A DNA stretch of 64,000 bases from Viola odorata (Eukaryota; Streptophyta; Magnoliopsida; Malpighiales; Violaceae): NCBI GenBank assembly GCA_963691705.1, contig OY829542.1:33528579-33592578 (forward strand). The letters are read 5' to 3'. Both the position numbers and the translations under genes were made by a program. Under the pieces are notes generated by a model that was not told where the DNA came from, ran no database searches, and was given only the letters and a program-made list of their open reading frames with translations. This document shows, in pieces, positions 10,915-22,958 of the stretch (position 1 is the stretch's first letter; the number at the start of each line of letters is the position of its first letter).

Positions 10915-12992
10915 CTTGCCATCCAACTTGTTGACCGCTTATTTGTTTACCTAGAGGGCGTTATCGAAGACGTCTTGGTTCAAGTGGGTGACTTTCTATT
11001 TCCAGCAGACTTCTACGTCATCGCCATAGAAAATGCAGATTCAACTAAATCATTAGATGTACTTCTAGGGCGACCATTCCTGGCCACCGCCCGGGCCAAG
11101 ATCGACGTCCATGATGCTACCATCTCCCTCGAATTCGATGGCGAGATCATTAAATTCAACATGATGGAATCCATGCGATATCCTTCTGAATTCTCTAGTG
11201 TCAATTATGTTGATTTAATTGATCCTTTTGTTGATAAGGTTGATGAATTAAATTCTACTGATCCTTTACAATTTGGCTTGGATAACAGTCTCACACAACC
11301 TCAAGTAGATGTCTTGACCTCGATAATCGTTACTCCTCTAGAATTGAATTCAGTCGTCGCAACTCTAGAGGAGTGTGCCATTGTCCCATATGACCCCCCA
11401 ATTATATCTCCCATCTGTTCTGATGACATTAAACTGTCACCATCTATTAAGCAGGCTCCTACCCTCTCATCTCAAATATGTTTATCTTGGCGTCAACGAC
11501 TCCCTTCCCACTATCATCTCTAATAAGCTCAATGATTCTGAAGAAATCCAGTTGATCTCTTTGTTGAAGGAATTTAAACAAGCCATAGGCTGGACTATCA
11601 CAGATATCAAGGGCTTGTCGCCAGCTTTCTGCACTCATCAAATCCATCTAGAGGACACTAGTAAAACAGTCCGTCAGCCTCAGCGCAGACTGAATCCGCC
11701 CATGATGGATGTAGTAAAAAAGAAGATATTGAAGCTGTTAGACGTAGGTGTCATCTATCCCATCTCAGATAGCCCTTGGGTAAGCCCTATTTAAGTCGTG
11801 CCTAAGAAAACCGGTATAACTATCACCATTGGGCAAGACGGTGAAACCATCCCAACAAGAATTCAGAATGGGTGGTGAGTTTGTATTGATTATCACCGTT
11901 TTAATATGGCCACCAAGAAAGATCACTTCCCTCTTCCGTTCACGGATCAGATGCTGGAACGTCTCACAGGCAAGACTCACTATTGTTGTCTAGATGGATA
12001 TTCTGGGTTCCATCAGATTCCTGTTGCCCCCGAAGACCAGGAGAAGACCACTTTCACATGCCCCTTTGGCACTTTTACCTACCGGCGTATGCCCTTCGGC
12101 CTCTGTAATGCCCCGCCACGTTTCAACGGTGCATGGTAAGTATTTTCTCAGAACTTATTGAGGATAGTATCGAGGTCTTTATGGATGACTTCACAGTCTA
12201 TGGCAACTCCTTTTCGAAATGTATGTCTAATTTGAAGAGATGCTTACAAAGATGCATAGAGACTAACCTCGTATTGAATTTCAAAAAATTCCATTTTATG
12301 GTGGATCGAAGGCTGATACTTGGTCATATCGTCTCTAGCAAGGGCATAGAGATGGACAAAGAGAAAATTGAAGTAATCGAGACCTTGCCCCTTCCCACCA
12401 GCGTCCGCGATGTGCGCTCCTTTCTTGGGCACGTAGGTTTCTATCGGAGATTTATTAAGGATTTCTCAAAAATCGCCCAGCCTATGTGCCATTGATTGCA
12501 AAAGGATGTTGAATTCAATTTCGATGAAGGTTGTCAAGTCGCTTTTGATACTCTCAAGAATAAGCTCATCTCTACGCCTATCATTCGTGCCCCAAATTGG
12601 TCACTTCCATTCAAGATCATGTGCGACGCGAGCAACCAAGCATTAGGAGTTGTCCTGGGTCAGAAAAAAGTAAAAAGACTTATGTCATCTATTATGCCTC
12701 TAAATTGCTAGACCCCGCTCAGCAAAACTATACCACCACGGAGAAAGAACTTCTAGCAATCGTCTACGCCTTGGATAAGTTCAGACAGTATCTCTTGGGC
12801 ACGAAAGTGGTCATCTACTCGGACCACTCTACCCTCAGATGTTTACTCAAGAAAGCGGACGCAAAGCCTTGTCTCATCCGCTGGATTTTATTGCTCTAGG
12901 AATTCGACATCGTGATCAAAGACAAAAAAGGCTCGGCAAATTTGGTAGCCGATCACTTGAGCAGGCTCCAGACCCAAAAAGATGATTCGCTA
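10915..12992 (+). pseudogene. Athila-2 protease remnant, RT and RNase H
   Basis: Begins within protease (LAIQLVDR, then EGVIEDVLVQVGDF), with LLGRPFLATARAKIDVHD following. The frame shifts near 11460. TAA at 11792-11794 and TGA at 11876-11878 replace Gln and Arg codons. RT motifs: KTHYCCLDGYSGFHQIP, FMDDFTVYGNS near 12180, LGHIVSSKGI; a small lesion near 12120 disrupts the APATFQR motif. TGA at 12493-12495 replaces Arg. RNase H follows (MCDASNQALGVVLGQK, ELLAIVYALDKF, YSDHSTLRCLL) with a frameshift near 12665 and TAG at 12897-12899 (Gln expected). Clearly non-functional. Confidence 0.87.
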
Positions 12993-13042
12993 ATTCCTAT
13001 CAGGGATACCTTCCCAGACGAGAAATTATGTCTTGCCCACGC

Positions 13043-14313
13043 CGTCTAATTCCCATGGTTCTCTGACATTGCCAATTTTTGTGCTACTGGCTCCTACCCC
13101 GCCGATGCCTCTCTCTCCGAACATATCCGGATCAGGAAGTAGTCCAAATATTACATTTGGGATAACCCATACTTGTGGAAGCATTGTTCGGATCAAATCA
13201 TCCGTCATTGCGTGACTATGGATGAAGTGCCCTCAATCTTGAAATTCTATCATTCATCAACAGAAGGGGGTTATTTTGCTACTAAAAAGACCGCTTTGAA
13301 GGTTTTGGAGCCTAGTTTGTACTGGTCATCCATTTTTAAGGAAAACTATCTCTTTTGTGCTTCGTGCCCTCGATGTCAACTTACAGGCAATATTGAGGCA
13401 AGGAATCATACGCCCTTGACCAACATCATCTCATGCAAAAATTTGATATTCGGGGTATTGACTTCATGGGTCTCTTCCCGAATTCTTTCGGCAATATCTA
13501 CATTCTTCTTGCCGTAGACTATGTCTTTAAGTGGATCGAAGCTAAGGCAACTCGAACGGATAATTCTAAAATGGTGGTAGATTTTCTATGCACTCACATC
13601 TTCAACAGATTTGGTACACCTCGAGCCCTGATTAGTGATCATGACACTCACTTTTGTAACCGTATCGTGACCTCGCTCCTAAACAAATATGGGGACCATT
13701 ATCAAGTTTCTATAGCTTATCATCCCAAACAAATGGTCAAGCTGAAGTTTCCAACCGTGAGATCAAGTCTATACTCGAGAAGACGGTCAACCAATCTCGC
13801 AAAGATTGGAGTTTGAAGCTCGACGACGCCCTTTGGGCCTATCGTACTGCATTCAAGACCCCGATAGGGATGACACCCTACAGACTTATTTATGGGAAAC
13901 CATGCCACCTACCAGTTGAGATAGAACATAAGGCTTTCTGGGCTATTCAAAATGTCAACATGGATCTTGGGCATGTCGGTCAGCACCGCCACCTACAGAT
14001 TCAGGAAATAGAAGAATTGAGGGACGATGCCTACGAAAATGCTTTGATCTATAAGGGCAAGACAAAAGCCCTTCACGATAAGCAACTTCTTCCTAAATCT
14101 TTTATTGTTAGACAAAAAGTATTATTGTACAACTCTCGTCTTCGCCTTTTTGCAGGAAAGCTGAGATCTAAGTGGTCAGGACACTTCATAATCAGAAATG
14201 TTTTCGATCATAGAGCCTTTGAAATCCAGAACCCGGACACAGGCACTATTTTAAAAGTTAATGGCCACAGCTTAAATCCATTTTATGAAGGATTCAAACC
14301 CTCCACGTTATAG
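13043..14313 (+). pseudogene. Athila-2 integrase
   Basis: Homology begins around [19 protein letters not shown] and runs through the zinc module (FYHSSTEGGYFATKKTALKV, CASCPRC), the catalytic D in RGIDFMG (13440s) and D in LISDHDTHF, and the C-terminal domain ending near [13 protein letters not shown] at 13140-13142 replaces Gln. Frameshifts occur near 13435, 13740 and 13810, and the first disturbs the join between zinc module and core. Defective. Confidence 0.87.
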
Positions 14314-14888
14314 GAGATGGCGGTGGTTAACCCACCAGTCGTGCCCTAGACAGGCAACTCCACCTCTAGGCCTCGACGTTAAAAGAGACCATGACGGGAA
14401 GCATGCCTATGCCGTCCCACTTCTCTCTCTCTTTATTGTCTTTTGTTTCATTCCAGAACATTTCCATATTTTGTTTTTCCTTTCTAGTTTTAATTTCTTT
14501 ATTTTAATTTTTCTTTTATTATTTCAGATTTCCTTTTCTTATTTTTCTCCTCTGATCTCTCCCCTTTCCTTTTTCAAGTTGATTTTATTCCTTTTTATTA
14601 TTATTATCTCCTTTATTCTCTCTTTTTGTCCTCATCTACTCTAACTACTTATTTTTCAAATTGAAAAAGATTGCCTTTAGGCAGTTGGGATACGCTCAGG
14701 CCCGTTGCTTCTCTCTCCCCAATACGCCACGTCGTCACCAACTAACGAATAGCAAGCCCTCATTAATAAGGGCTGAGCTATTTGTGTCAGACGCCAAATC
14801 CTAACAACTCTCTCTCACACGCTCCCTCTCCATCTTCTCTCACTCCAGCCGTCTCCATCTTCACTCAAACACCCAATCACCATGAACA
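14314..14888 (+). other. pol to ORF1 spacer of Athila-2
   Basis: No gene. 14410-14640 is pyrimidine-rich (T and C runs), matching the A/G-rich plus strand of the equivalent Athila-1 spacer. Near 14780-14800 GTCAGACGCC matches one arm of the Athila-1 hairpin at 2502-2524, but the second arm is not retained. Confidence 0.5.
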
Positions 14889-17340
14889 ATGGTCATCACC
14901 AAGCAAGTCGCTCACAAGCTACCTGCCTCCCTCTCACCGGACTCCTCCGACGAATCCACTCCATAACCCACCGTAGCACAAACCACACCCACAACTTCGC
15001 TAGCTAACATAAACCCCAAATCTCAACCAGAACCCGTGGCCTCTTCCTTAGGGAAGTGCGAAAATAGTGCCGATGAGCTCACTCCTTCTAGATATGTTTC
15101 GGCGACATCCGCTATGACACGATGCAGGAGGGTTTTAAGGAAAAACCTCCAAGCTGCAAGTCATCCGGCGAAGAAGAAAGTTCCCCCTCTAGCGGATTTG
15201 AAGGAGATGACTGTGGAAGAGGTGATGGCCGAAGTTTTGGTGTCAGATGTAGAAACACTGGAGGGCCTACAAGGAGAAAAAGATGATGATGGTGATGGTG
15301 ACGAACAGATAGACCAAGACATCACTGAAATCGAGGGAGAAATGGTTGCAGAAAAGACCGTCGAGGGCATGCCAGCAACTCCCAAGAAGATCACAACTCC
15401 CGTCTAAGCAAAGCCGCCAGCAATGGTGGATTCTCCTGTCAACAAAAAGAGAAAATAGCAGTCGGTCGTAAAGGGCAAAGGAAAGGCCTCGCCATCAGGA
15501 CAACACTCCCCCAGTCGAGGACAAGACTCCAGTCTCTTCTTCCGCCCCTCGACCCATTTCTACCCGAGTGACTTCTGACCTTTCCACTCTACATGCTTGG
15601 TTAATTTTTAATGATAATCCTTCCATCGATAAGTTGCATTTTCTCAACTCCAAAGGCGTTAGCCCTTGCGCACGCCTGGATTTAGATTTCTTGGGCAAAA
15701 TGGAACTCGAATCTCGAGTCCGAGAGCTTGTAGGAAACATCGATTGGGAACCATTGTTCTTTTTAGAACACCCAACTTTTTTTGAGCTCTCACTTTAATT
15801 CTTTACTACTTTCTAGGTTGCATCTGAGCATTTTAAGCCAAAAGGAAAGTTTGGACCTAATTTATCTACGCCCGATGTCACTAACTTTCGTTTGATGAAC
15901 AAGTGGTCCAAGCTTTCCCTCAATGAATTTAATTGCATGCTTAATTGTGTTAAGCCTAATGAACTGAAATCTAGTGCTTATAAAAATGCCTTGACTGTCA
16001 TCCCTGCTGTTTTTGATGCTGATGTTGCTTTTCATGAATTAGCTGATAATCTTGATGCTGAGTTTAACCCAAAATCCTCTAAAGCCCATGAACTCACTAA
16101 TCCTTCCTTACGAATGTTGCATCGATTTCTAGCCCTCACCTTCGCAGGTAGATTTAATTCATCGGGTCAGTTATCGTTGCAGGAATTGTTTTTCTTGTGG
16201 TGTATGACGACAAACGTAGGGTTAATCTAGGATTTTGGGGGAGCTTAAGCCATTATGCATGTTCAGAATACCTCTCGTGGTCCTCTTTTTGGATCTCTAG
16301 TGAATTTGCTTGCTATCAATATGCATAATCTAGATTTCTTGGGCAAAATGGGACTCGAATCTCGAGTCCGAGAGCTTGTAGGAAACATCGATTGGGAACC
16401 ATTGTTCTTTTTAGAACACCCAACTTTTTTTGAGCTCTCACTTTAATTCTTTACTACTTTCTAGGTTGCATCTGAGCATTTTAAGCCAAAAGGAAAGTTT
16501 GGACCTAATTTATCTACGCCCGATGTCACTAACTTTCGTTTGATGAACAAGTGGTCCAAGCTTTCCCTCAATGAATTTAATTGCATGCTTAATTGTGTTA
16601 AGCCTAATGAACTAAAATCTAGTGCTTATAAAAATGCCTTGACTGTCATCCCTGCTATTTTTGATGCTGATGTTACTTTTCATGAATTAGCTGATCATCC
16701 TGATGCTGAGTTTAACCCAAAATCCTCTAAAGCCCATGAACTCACTAATCCTTCCTTACGAATGTTGCATCGATTTCTAGCCCTCACCTTCGCAGGTAGA
16801 TTTAATTCATCGGGTCAGTTATCGTTGCAGGAATTGTTTTTCTTGTGGTGTATAACGACAAACGTAGGGTTAATCTAGGATTTTGGGGAGCTTAAGCCAT
16901 TATGCATGTTCAGAATACCTCTCGTGGTCCTCTTTTTGGATCTCTAGTGACTTTGCTTGCTATCAATATGCATAATCTAGATTTGAACTCGGTTGACCTT
17001 AGTGAGCCCCTTACTTTTAAGGATTTAGACCCCCGTACCCTTGATGGGATGGGGCATTTATGTCTCTCACAGGGTGTTCTGAGCTTCTCTGCAGGATGTA
17101 CTCCACCTAGAGAAAAGGTCTTTGGAACGAAGCACGACGGCCATTTCAACTATCCCGATCATTCGAGACCCCGACTTCCAACAACCCATGTCGAGTCCTC
17201 CCGTCCATCCCCCAACACTACTCCAGCAACCAACCCCTTTGGCCAAGCTATTCTTCAGACCCCTACAGTCGAGCGTTTGCTCCAGGCCATTCTTACCGAG
17301 CTTCAGGCCTTGACGACTTCCCGATTCCCCCCCCCCCCCG
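14889..17340 (+). pseudogene. Athila-2 envelope-position ORF with internal tandem duplication
   Basis: The ATG at 14889 (MVITKQVAHK) aligns with the Athila-1 start (MVRVKKMAHR). A low-complexity acidic/basic N-terminal region follows, with stops near 14970 and at 15405-15407. The conserved core (LEHPTFFELSL, MNKWSKLSLNEFNCMLN, KAHEL, LRMLHRFLALTFAG, SGQLSLQELFFLWCM) is present twice because of a 648-bp duplication. The C-terminal part (TFKDLDPRTLDGMGHLCLS, TVERLLQAILTELQALTTS) occurs once. It ends at a C-rich run near 17327-17339. Non-functional; role unknown. Confidence 0.75.
15683..16977 (+). repeat. 648-bp direct tandem duplication inside Athila-2 ORF1
   Basis: Unit 1 is 15683-16330 and unit 2 is 16331-16977. 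Both start at the heptamer TAGATTT, which also begins the unique sequence after unit 2 (16978), so each junction is an exact 7-bp microhomology. The copies differ at only a few bases by eye (for example TGTATGACG against TGTATAACG and one extra G in unit 1), so the event is much younger than the element's other damage. Confidence 0.92.
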
Positions 17341-19118
17341 CCCGAACAATCTATCTCGCCCTCGATGAGGGTTTTAAACATTTACGCCACTTTTTATTAA
17401 TTTCCTTATACTGTACTGCTTTAATTTTTGTTGAACTATTTTTGTGCCCTTCTCGCATTGAGGACAATACGCTGCCTAAGTGTGGGGAGGGATTTATCCG
17501 TGCTTATTATCGTTTGATTGCATGTTTAATTTTTTGCTTGTTGCATGACTGCATGTTTTGTGGAATTTCAAAAAAAAAAATTGAATTTTATTTTTAGATT
17601 TTGCTAGGAATTTTGTCACTGCCCTGTTTTAAGACCCTCATAATTGACATGCAATTTTGACTTCTGATGCATAGAAGTAACTTGTCATTCATTCCATCTA
17701 TGCCTGACTTTGCACATCTTGACCTGCTTGCCCTTATGACAAGTCATGCCCTAGACACCAGTAGTCATAATTAGTACCATGTGAGCGCATTGAGCTTCAT
17801 GCCATTTTATTCATGTGTGATTTAATGCTTGACTAGCACTAGCTAGGTTTGCATGAGATCCCTGGGTATAGGCACCATTAGACGGGGGAAAGCAACGAAA
17901 CGACGAAGAGACTTTGTAGTTTTTCTTTCCTTTCTTTTTTGTTTTTATCTGTTTTCCTCTCTTTCTCCATTTTATCTTCTTTTCCTTTTTCATGCCCTCG
18001 ACACCCATTCCCTCCTTGTTTTCTCTTCTAACCACTTAAGCCTTTTTTTTTATCCTTCCTTGGCAGGTGAGTAACACTCTTCAGTAAGAACGACTAGAGC
18101 TAGACTAGAAGAAGATAAGTGTGGGGAGGAAGATAAAGATCAAGGGCAAGACAGAGCAGCTGCTGGAATCAGAAGTCTTGAGCAAGACAGTAACGCCAGA
18201 TTACTTCCTCACCACAACAAAGCCTAAGTGTGGGGAAGTAAAGTCAAAGTATCAAGCCCTCGACGCTAATCACTCAAAGAAGAAATATGCAAAGATTGCC
18301 AATTGCAGCTCCTAGAATTAAAAGATTGAGTCGAGGAAGAAAGATTTGTGCCTGCTCATTCTAATACATTCCCTTTTCTTTAAAAAAAAATCGAATAAAA
18401 GCAGAGCAGGCGCAGCGAGTAGCAAAGCAACAAAAGGCCTCCGTCACGCCCTAGACGCAGATGAAGATCTCCCCCGCAGAAGAATGCAAAAGTCGCCCTC
18501 TAGCCCTCGTTGTCATGCCCTCTCCAGCGGGTGTTACTCACCGACTCGTTCACCTTCAAGCCAAGGAATCCTCCTCCTCCAGATTTGTCTTCTCTCCCTT
18601 TCTTTTCTTTTCTTTTCCCCTTTTTTCTTCTATCCTTTACTTTTTTCCTCATCTTTTGCTTTTATTTTATTTTCCTCTTTTCTCTCTTCCATTTGTACCC
18701 ACTCCTACATCTTCTTGTTGTTTTTCTTTTAATTTTATGCAAAGTCTTCTTTGATCGCTAGATTGCCCTCGCATGTGTACTATGTACTCGGATTGAGGTG
18801 CAAACTCTACTTTGTGTTGTGTTATTTGCATTTTTGAGTGATTAGCCTAAACACATATTTTGTTTGCGAGCGAGAGTGTAAACATCCATGTGAGGACTGC
18901 TGGTGAATAGGCATGGTCTGGGAAAGTCTGATTGATAGGGTCGTTATCCTATTAATCTGGTGCAGGTGCTTGTCTAAGGAAGGGTGTGTTTTGGTTGGGT
19001 GCGGTATGCAGAATGAGTTGTCTATTCCTTGTATTAAGTGGTTGAGGCTGTATGTCATAACATGAGGTGGTTTTTAATTTTGTGAATGCTCGAGGGCGAG
19101 CATTGGGCAGTGTGGGGA
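17341..19118 (+). other. 3' noncoding region of Athila-2
   Basis: No supported gene. It has the conserved CTCGCATTGAGGACAATACG followed by a GTGTGGGGA purine block. That block recurs at 17480, 18119, 18228 and 19110, each time preceded by AA or CA; the last copy directly abuts the LTR and is the likely polypurine tract. Pyrimidine-rich runs lie at 17920-18060 and 18590-18740. A motif of the form CCCTCGACG or CCCTAGACG recurs (17747, 17995, 18258, 18446). Confidence 0.6.
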
Positions 19119-20415
19119 TGTTTGATAGTGTATGTCTAGAGCATATTTTTCTCCTTCTTTTTGGCCCTTTCGTGGGCACGATACGACTGAATTGCCTCTA
19201 TTTCCATCTTTATTGCAGATCAGTGCTAAAAGGAGGAAATGAACAAAAAATATGCAGATTTGGATGGATTTCTTGGGAGCTCGAAGAATCAAGGCCTAGA
19301 AGATCGAAGTATCGGCGTACCCTCGACGCTAACTAGACTAGAGAGCAGTCCTCGTACTTACGACGCTTCTGCATCAGTTCTTAATTGAAAGCAGAAATAG
19401 ATTCCCAAAGATTCCCATGGGATTCCTTGCGATCAGAGAGCCCTAGGCGCTTCCAGAAGATTCTAGAATATTCCTCCTAAAGGACATGTGCTGTCACTCT
19501 CCCCCCTTAGCTATTTTTGTCCCCTAGTGGGTTGTTAGAGTATTTAAGCTAGGTTTTAGGGCTTTTTGTAAGGAGGCTGACATTACATTACTCTCACCTC
19601 TACCTTAATTTTAGGGATTTTGTTCTCTCCCATTTATTAGCAGCAGCAACGCCGCCAACTTGTAAGAGCAAGGAGAAAACATTGATTTCCCCACCGATTT
19701 TATCTAATACACTCCCTTTTCTTTATCTTTTAGTTTATTTATGTTATTTGTTATTTATACCTGCTGTTTTTGTTTAATCATGAGTAGCTAAGCCTTTATC
19801 TTCTTAGTAAAGGGTGTTTCAAGGGTTGCAAGGATTAGTTAAGAGGCCTAAATGTGTTTAATACATCTTTATTGTCATATTCGTATGTTTGCCACTTTCT
19901 TGATATTTTCATCTAGAGATGTTAAGGGCCTGATCAACTTTTAGTATTTCTTTGTGATTGTTGTCATCCTAATTGTATTAACTGACGTGAGGTCATTAGG
20001 AGAAGTAGACACCTAGGTAGAGCTATTGCAATAGAGCGGTCTCGTCTATCTAGGGCAAGTAGACGACTAGGGCGTTATCGCGAGTCTGACAAGCTGAGAG
20101 GTATCACACCCTAGATGTGTCTTACCTCTACTTCATGGGCATTTAGAGTATTTCCTCCCCGCACTTGTGCCTAGGGGGATGCCGAAACGTCGAGGCTACC
20201 TCATATGTGGAAACGGGGGGTAGCTCCTCTTAAGAAGATAAGTAGGGGGTTTACATGGAAATGTGGCCCCTATAGCACGTCTATGGCATTAAGACGAAAT
20301 ATCTTTGAGTCGATGATTAACTAGCCCTGCATGCAACCTAAGAACACCCCTTGCTAAGATCCCGTCTTACCTTATTTAATACCTTTATCTACAATCTTAT
20401 CTTCCTTTGTTATCG

Positions 20416-20446
<31 letters not shown>

Positions 20447-20599
20447 TTGAGTTACCATTTTATTTGTTTGCATTCGCTACTATCATACATTTAAAGTGAG
20501 TTTTTATCCCTCAATCTCTGTGGTTCGACCCTGTCTTGCCCTTTACACATTTTAAACTGTGCAATTAGACATCAGGAAATATATTACATTTGAGTGACA
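19119..20599 (+). repeat. 3' LTR of Athila-2
   Basis: About 1481 bp, starting TGTTTGATAG right after the GTGTGGGGA tract and ending TGAGTGACA. It is collinear with the Athila-1 LTR read on the opposite strand. The start could instead be the TG at 19123. An uninterrupted run of 39 cytosines (20418-20456) lies near the 3' end. No matching 5' LTR or target duplication exists because the element is truncated. Confidence 0.72.
20418..20456 (+). repeat. Poly-C tract, 39 bases
   Basis: An uninterrupted C homopolymer inside the Athila-2 LTR. The equivalent part of the Athila-1 LTR has no such run, so it expanded in this copy or is length-inflated by sequencing. Confidence 0.95.
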
Positions 20600-21804
20600 A
20601 TCAGCCTCACACGGTGAGAGTCCGGATAAGTCGGGCCTGAAAAGGGATCCGAACACTAGGTAGTAATTCCAAAAAAGAAATTGTTCGAACAATCAACATA
20701 CTCTTTGAAGATATAATAAGAAAATACTCTTGTTGTAAAGAAACTATATAGAGATTGTAACTACAGTAATATTAATAAAATTATTATTTGATACACTTTT
20801 TTTCTCGTATTTAATTATTAAACATGAAATTTGTCTATACATGGTCAAGATCTTTTTGACCCGACCCAATTAGTAAGCTTTCATATGGGTCAATTAACCA
20901 GTCAACCCGATTGCTTGCTACCCCTAAAAAGATGGACATTAAAAGAAGAAAAAGAGGAATTAGTACGGGATCCCCAAAACTATACAAGAAAAGAAAATAT
21001 TTCCCCATGGACTACTAAAGAGTAATACCACCTTCCATTCATGTTCAGTAATTAAGTAATTGCCATGTCATGTGACTTGTACATGACTTTTTTATCCTAC
21101 TATTTTAAGAAAAAATATCATAAGTAAATTAGATATCTAGCAGCTTAAATTTTTGGGTTAATAGTTCAATGGTTTAATAAGGTTAAATAAGATTTAAGTG
21201 CTCATTTAAAAGAATATAAAATATATAAAAATAAAAATTTTCGGGTTCAACTGACTAGATCGATTAGTGTATCATTTGGTTCGTCTGGTTCAACCTATTT
21301 TTCCCTATTCAACCACTTTTGTGAAGAAATGTCGAACCGAACTAGCTAGGAGCTCGAGCCGTTAATTTACCAATCACAATCACACTAGTTGGTCTGGTCT
21401 AGTTTTTATAACTACGATTCTAAGTATTTCTCATCTTCAAATAAAAACAATCAATGATTAAATATATAAAAATAATAAAAAATACTAGAAAATAGTTTTT
21501 ATATAAAAGGTTGACTTTATAATAAATTAAAGGAAAATGTGGTTGGTCAATGAATAATTGTACCTATTGAAATTATAAAAAAAATAGAAAAACTCCGCTA
21601 ATTTACAAAAAAATAAAAATTTAATCAAATTCAGTAAATTAGTTTTTAAACAATAGTCTAGCAAATTTAATTTAAAGTATGTGATTAAAGTTGGTTGTAT
21701 GAATTTCCTAAATATTTAAAAAATAATTTTATCTTTATTAAAAATAAATAAATAAAAATCCTTTTGATTAATTACTTTTTAACTTCTTATTTTTAATTTT
21801 TTAT

Positions 21805-22153
21805 GGGGAAATAGTTTTTACCACCCCTGAACTATCGTCGAAAATCAAAAACCTCCCCTAAACTTCATTTTTTAAAATTCGCCCCCTCGACTATTGTTTT
21901 TGGGCAAAAAGCCCCTTCAATGCACAAAAAATCTAAAAAAAATGTAAAAATTCACGAAAAAATGTAATTAACCTAAAAATCAAGAAATATTGTAAAACAT
22001 TCCAAGAATTCACAAAAAAATTGATTTAATTATGGACAGAAGGGGCTTTTTGCCCGAAAACAATAGGCTAGGGGGGTGAATTTTAAAAAATGAAGTTCAA
22101 GGGAGGTTTTTGATTTTCGACAATAGTTCAGGGGTGGTAAAAACTATTTCCCC
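21805..22153. mobile_element. MULE-type MITE with long TIRs and 9-bp target duplication
   Basis: A 349-bp unit. The left arm starts GGGGAAATAGTTTTTACCAC and the right arm is its near-perfect reverse complement over about 120 bp (shared blocks: CCCTGAACTAT, GGTTTTTGATTTTCGA, AAAAAGCCCC/GGGGCTTTTT). It is flanked on both sides by the identical 9-mer ATTTTTTAT (21796-21804 and 22154-22162). Long TIRs plus 9-bp duplications are the signature of Mutator-like elements. There is no coding capacity; the ~100-bp centre is A-rich. Confidence 0.85.
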
Positions 22154-22434
22154 ATTTTTTATTAGTTATTTACTTACAATAGTAGGTTGTCATAAAAAAA
22201 AAGTACATGAAGTAGTGTGTAAATCGTTATTTGAACGAAAGGGAAATGTATTTTATGGAACAAATAGGTTACGATAGACAATTATGTTATACTCAACGTT
22301 ATGAGAACCGCGATAACTCAAGAGAACTTGCACTCTCGAGTACAGGGTTGGTCTCTCGTGATCTCCCTTGTTATACTCAGCTATTCCAAAATTCCAGATT
22401 TGTGCACATTAGTAGGAACTAGTGAGTAGGGATG

Positions 22435-22615
22435 ACAATTCTGTCCACGGATATAGATATCCTTCCAATACCCGCAATTGTGGGTGGATATTACCTGCAC
22501 ATTGTGGATATTTTACGGGTATGGATATACCCGCACCCATAAAGTACGGATATGGATGTGGGTATGGATAGTGGTTACCCGCTCCAATACCCGCACTAAA
22601 TACCCACGATATATA
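22435..22615. repeat. Degenerate GGATATGG / TACCCGC palindromic repeat
   Basis: Repeated words such as GGATATGGAT, GGGTATGGATA and TACCCGCA on both strands make this stretch foldable. It begins TAGGGATGACAA, similar to a common plant MITE end, but no second end or target duplication could be fixed. Class uncertain. Confidence 0.4.
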
Positions 22616-22958
22616 TAATATATTTTAATGTATAATTAATTAAGTGACTGGACACTAGTCTAGGGCGGAGGCAGACAACAACAAAACCACCCACCCTCTC
22701 ATTCTCTCTCGTAGTCACCGTACTATTCTCTTTTCCTCCTCTTTTAACATTCACCAACCAGAGAATCCTTTTACTCTTTCAGCATAACCCGGTCCGCTGC
22801 TCAAGACAGGAACTCAGTGATTGGATCAAGGTGCTCTCAATTTTAGATGGTAGAAAAGTTGTCTTGTTCCTCGACACCAATTGTATCCAGTCGATTTCCT
22901 CATTGTTCTAATTTTTCTGCACATCCAGCTAAAAACCGCGCTCCACAATAAGGTACTT

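Larger units (their letters stand above)
10915..20599 (+). mobile_element. Athila-type retrotransposon, 5'-truncated (Athila-2)
   Basis: Plus-strand relative of Athila-1 lacking 5' LTR, primer site, gag and most of protease. It then runs through RT, RNase H, integrase, envelope-position ORF, a long 3' noncoding region and one LTR. It contains at least five premature stops at positions where Athila-1 has a sense codon, plus several frameshifts, so it is more decayed than Athila-1. The two Athila copies lie head to head. Confidence 0.88.
20600..22958. other. AT-rich spacer between Athila-2 and Athila-3
   Basis: No supportable gene in 2.36 kb. Contents: a 14-bp palindrome (20680-20693, ATTGTTCGAACAAT); long AT-rich stretches with degenerate GGTTCAAC-type words near 20850-20910 and 21240-21400; a MITE (21805-22153); a GGATATGG-type repeat (22435-22615); and 22640-22958, pyrimidine-rich and less AT-biased, which could be a gene-derived fragment but has no convincing ORF. 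Short ORFs such as 22231-22422 show no recognisable domain. Confidence 0.5.

Noticed and set aside
22231..22422. A 63-aa ORF in the spacer
   Set aside because: No recognisable domain and no gene context.
22640..22958. 5' leader of a host gene
   Set aside because: Pyrimidine-rich with plausible leader-like composition, but no following ORF or splice pattern supports it before the Athila-3 LTR begins.
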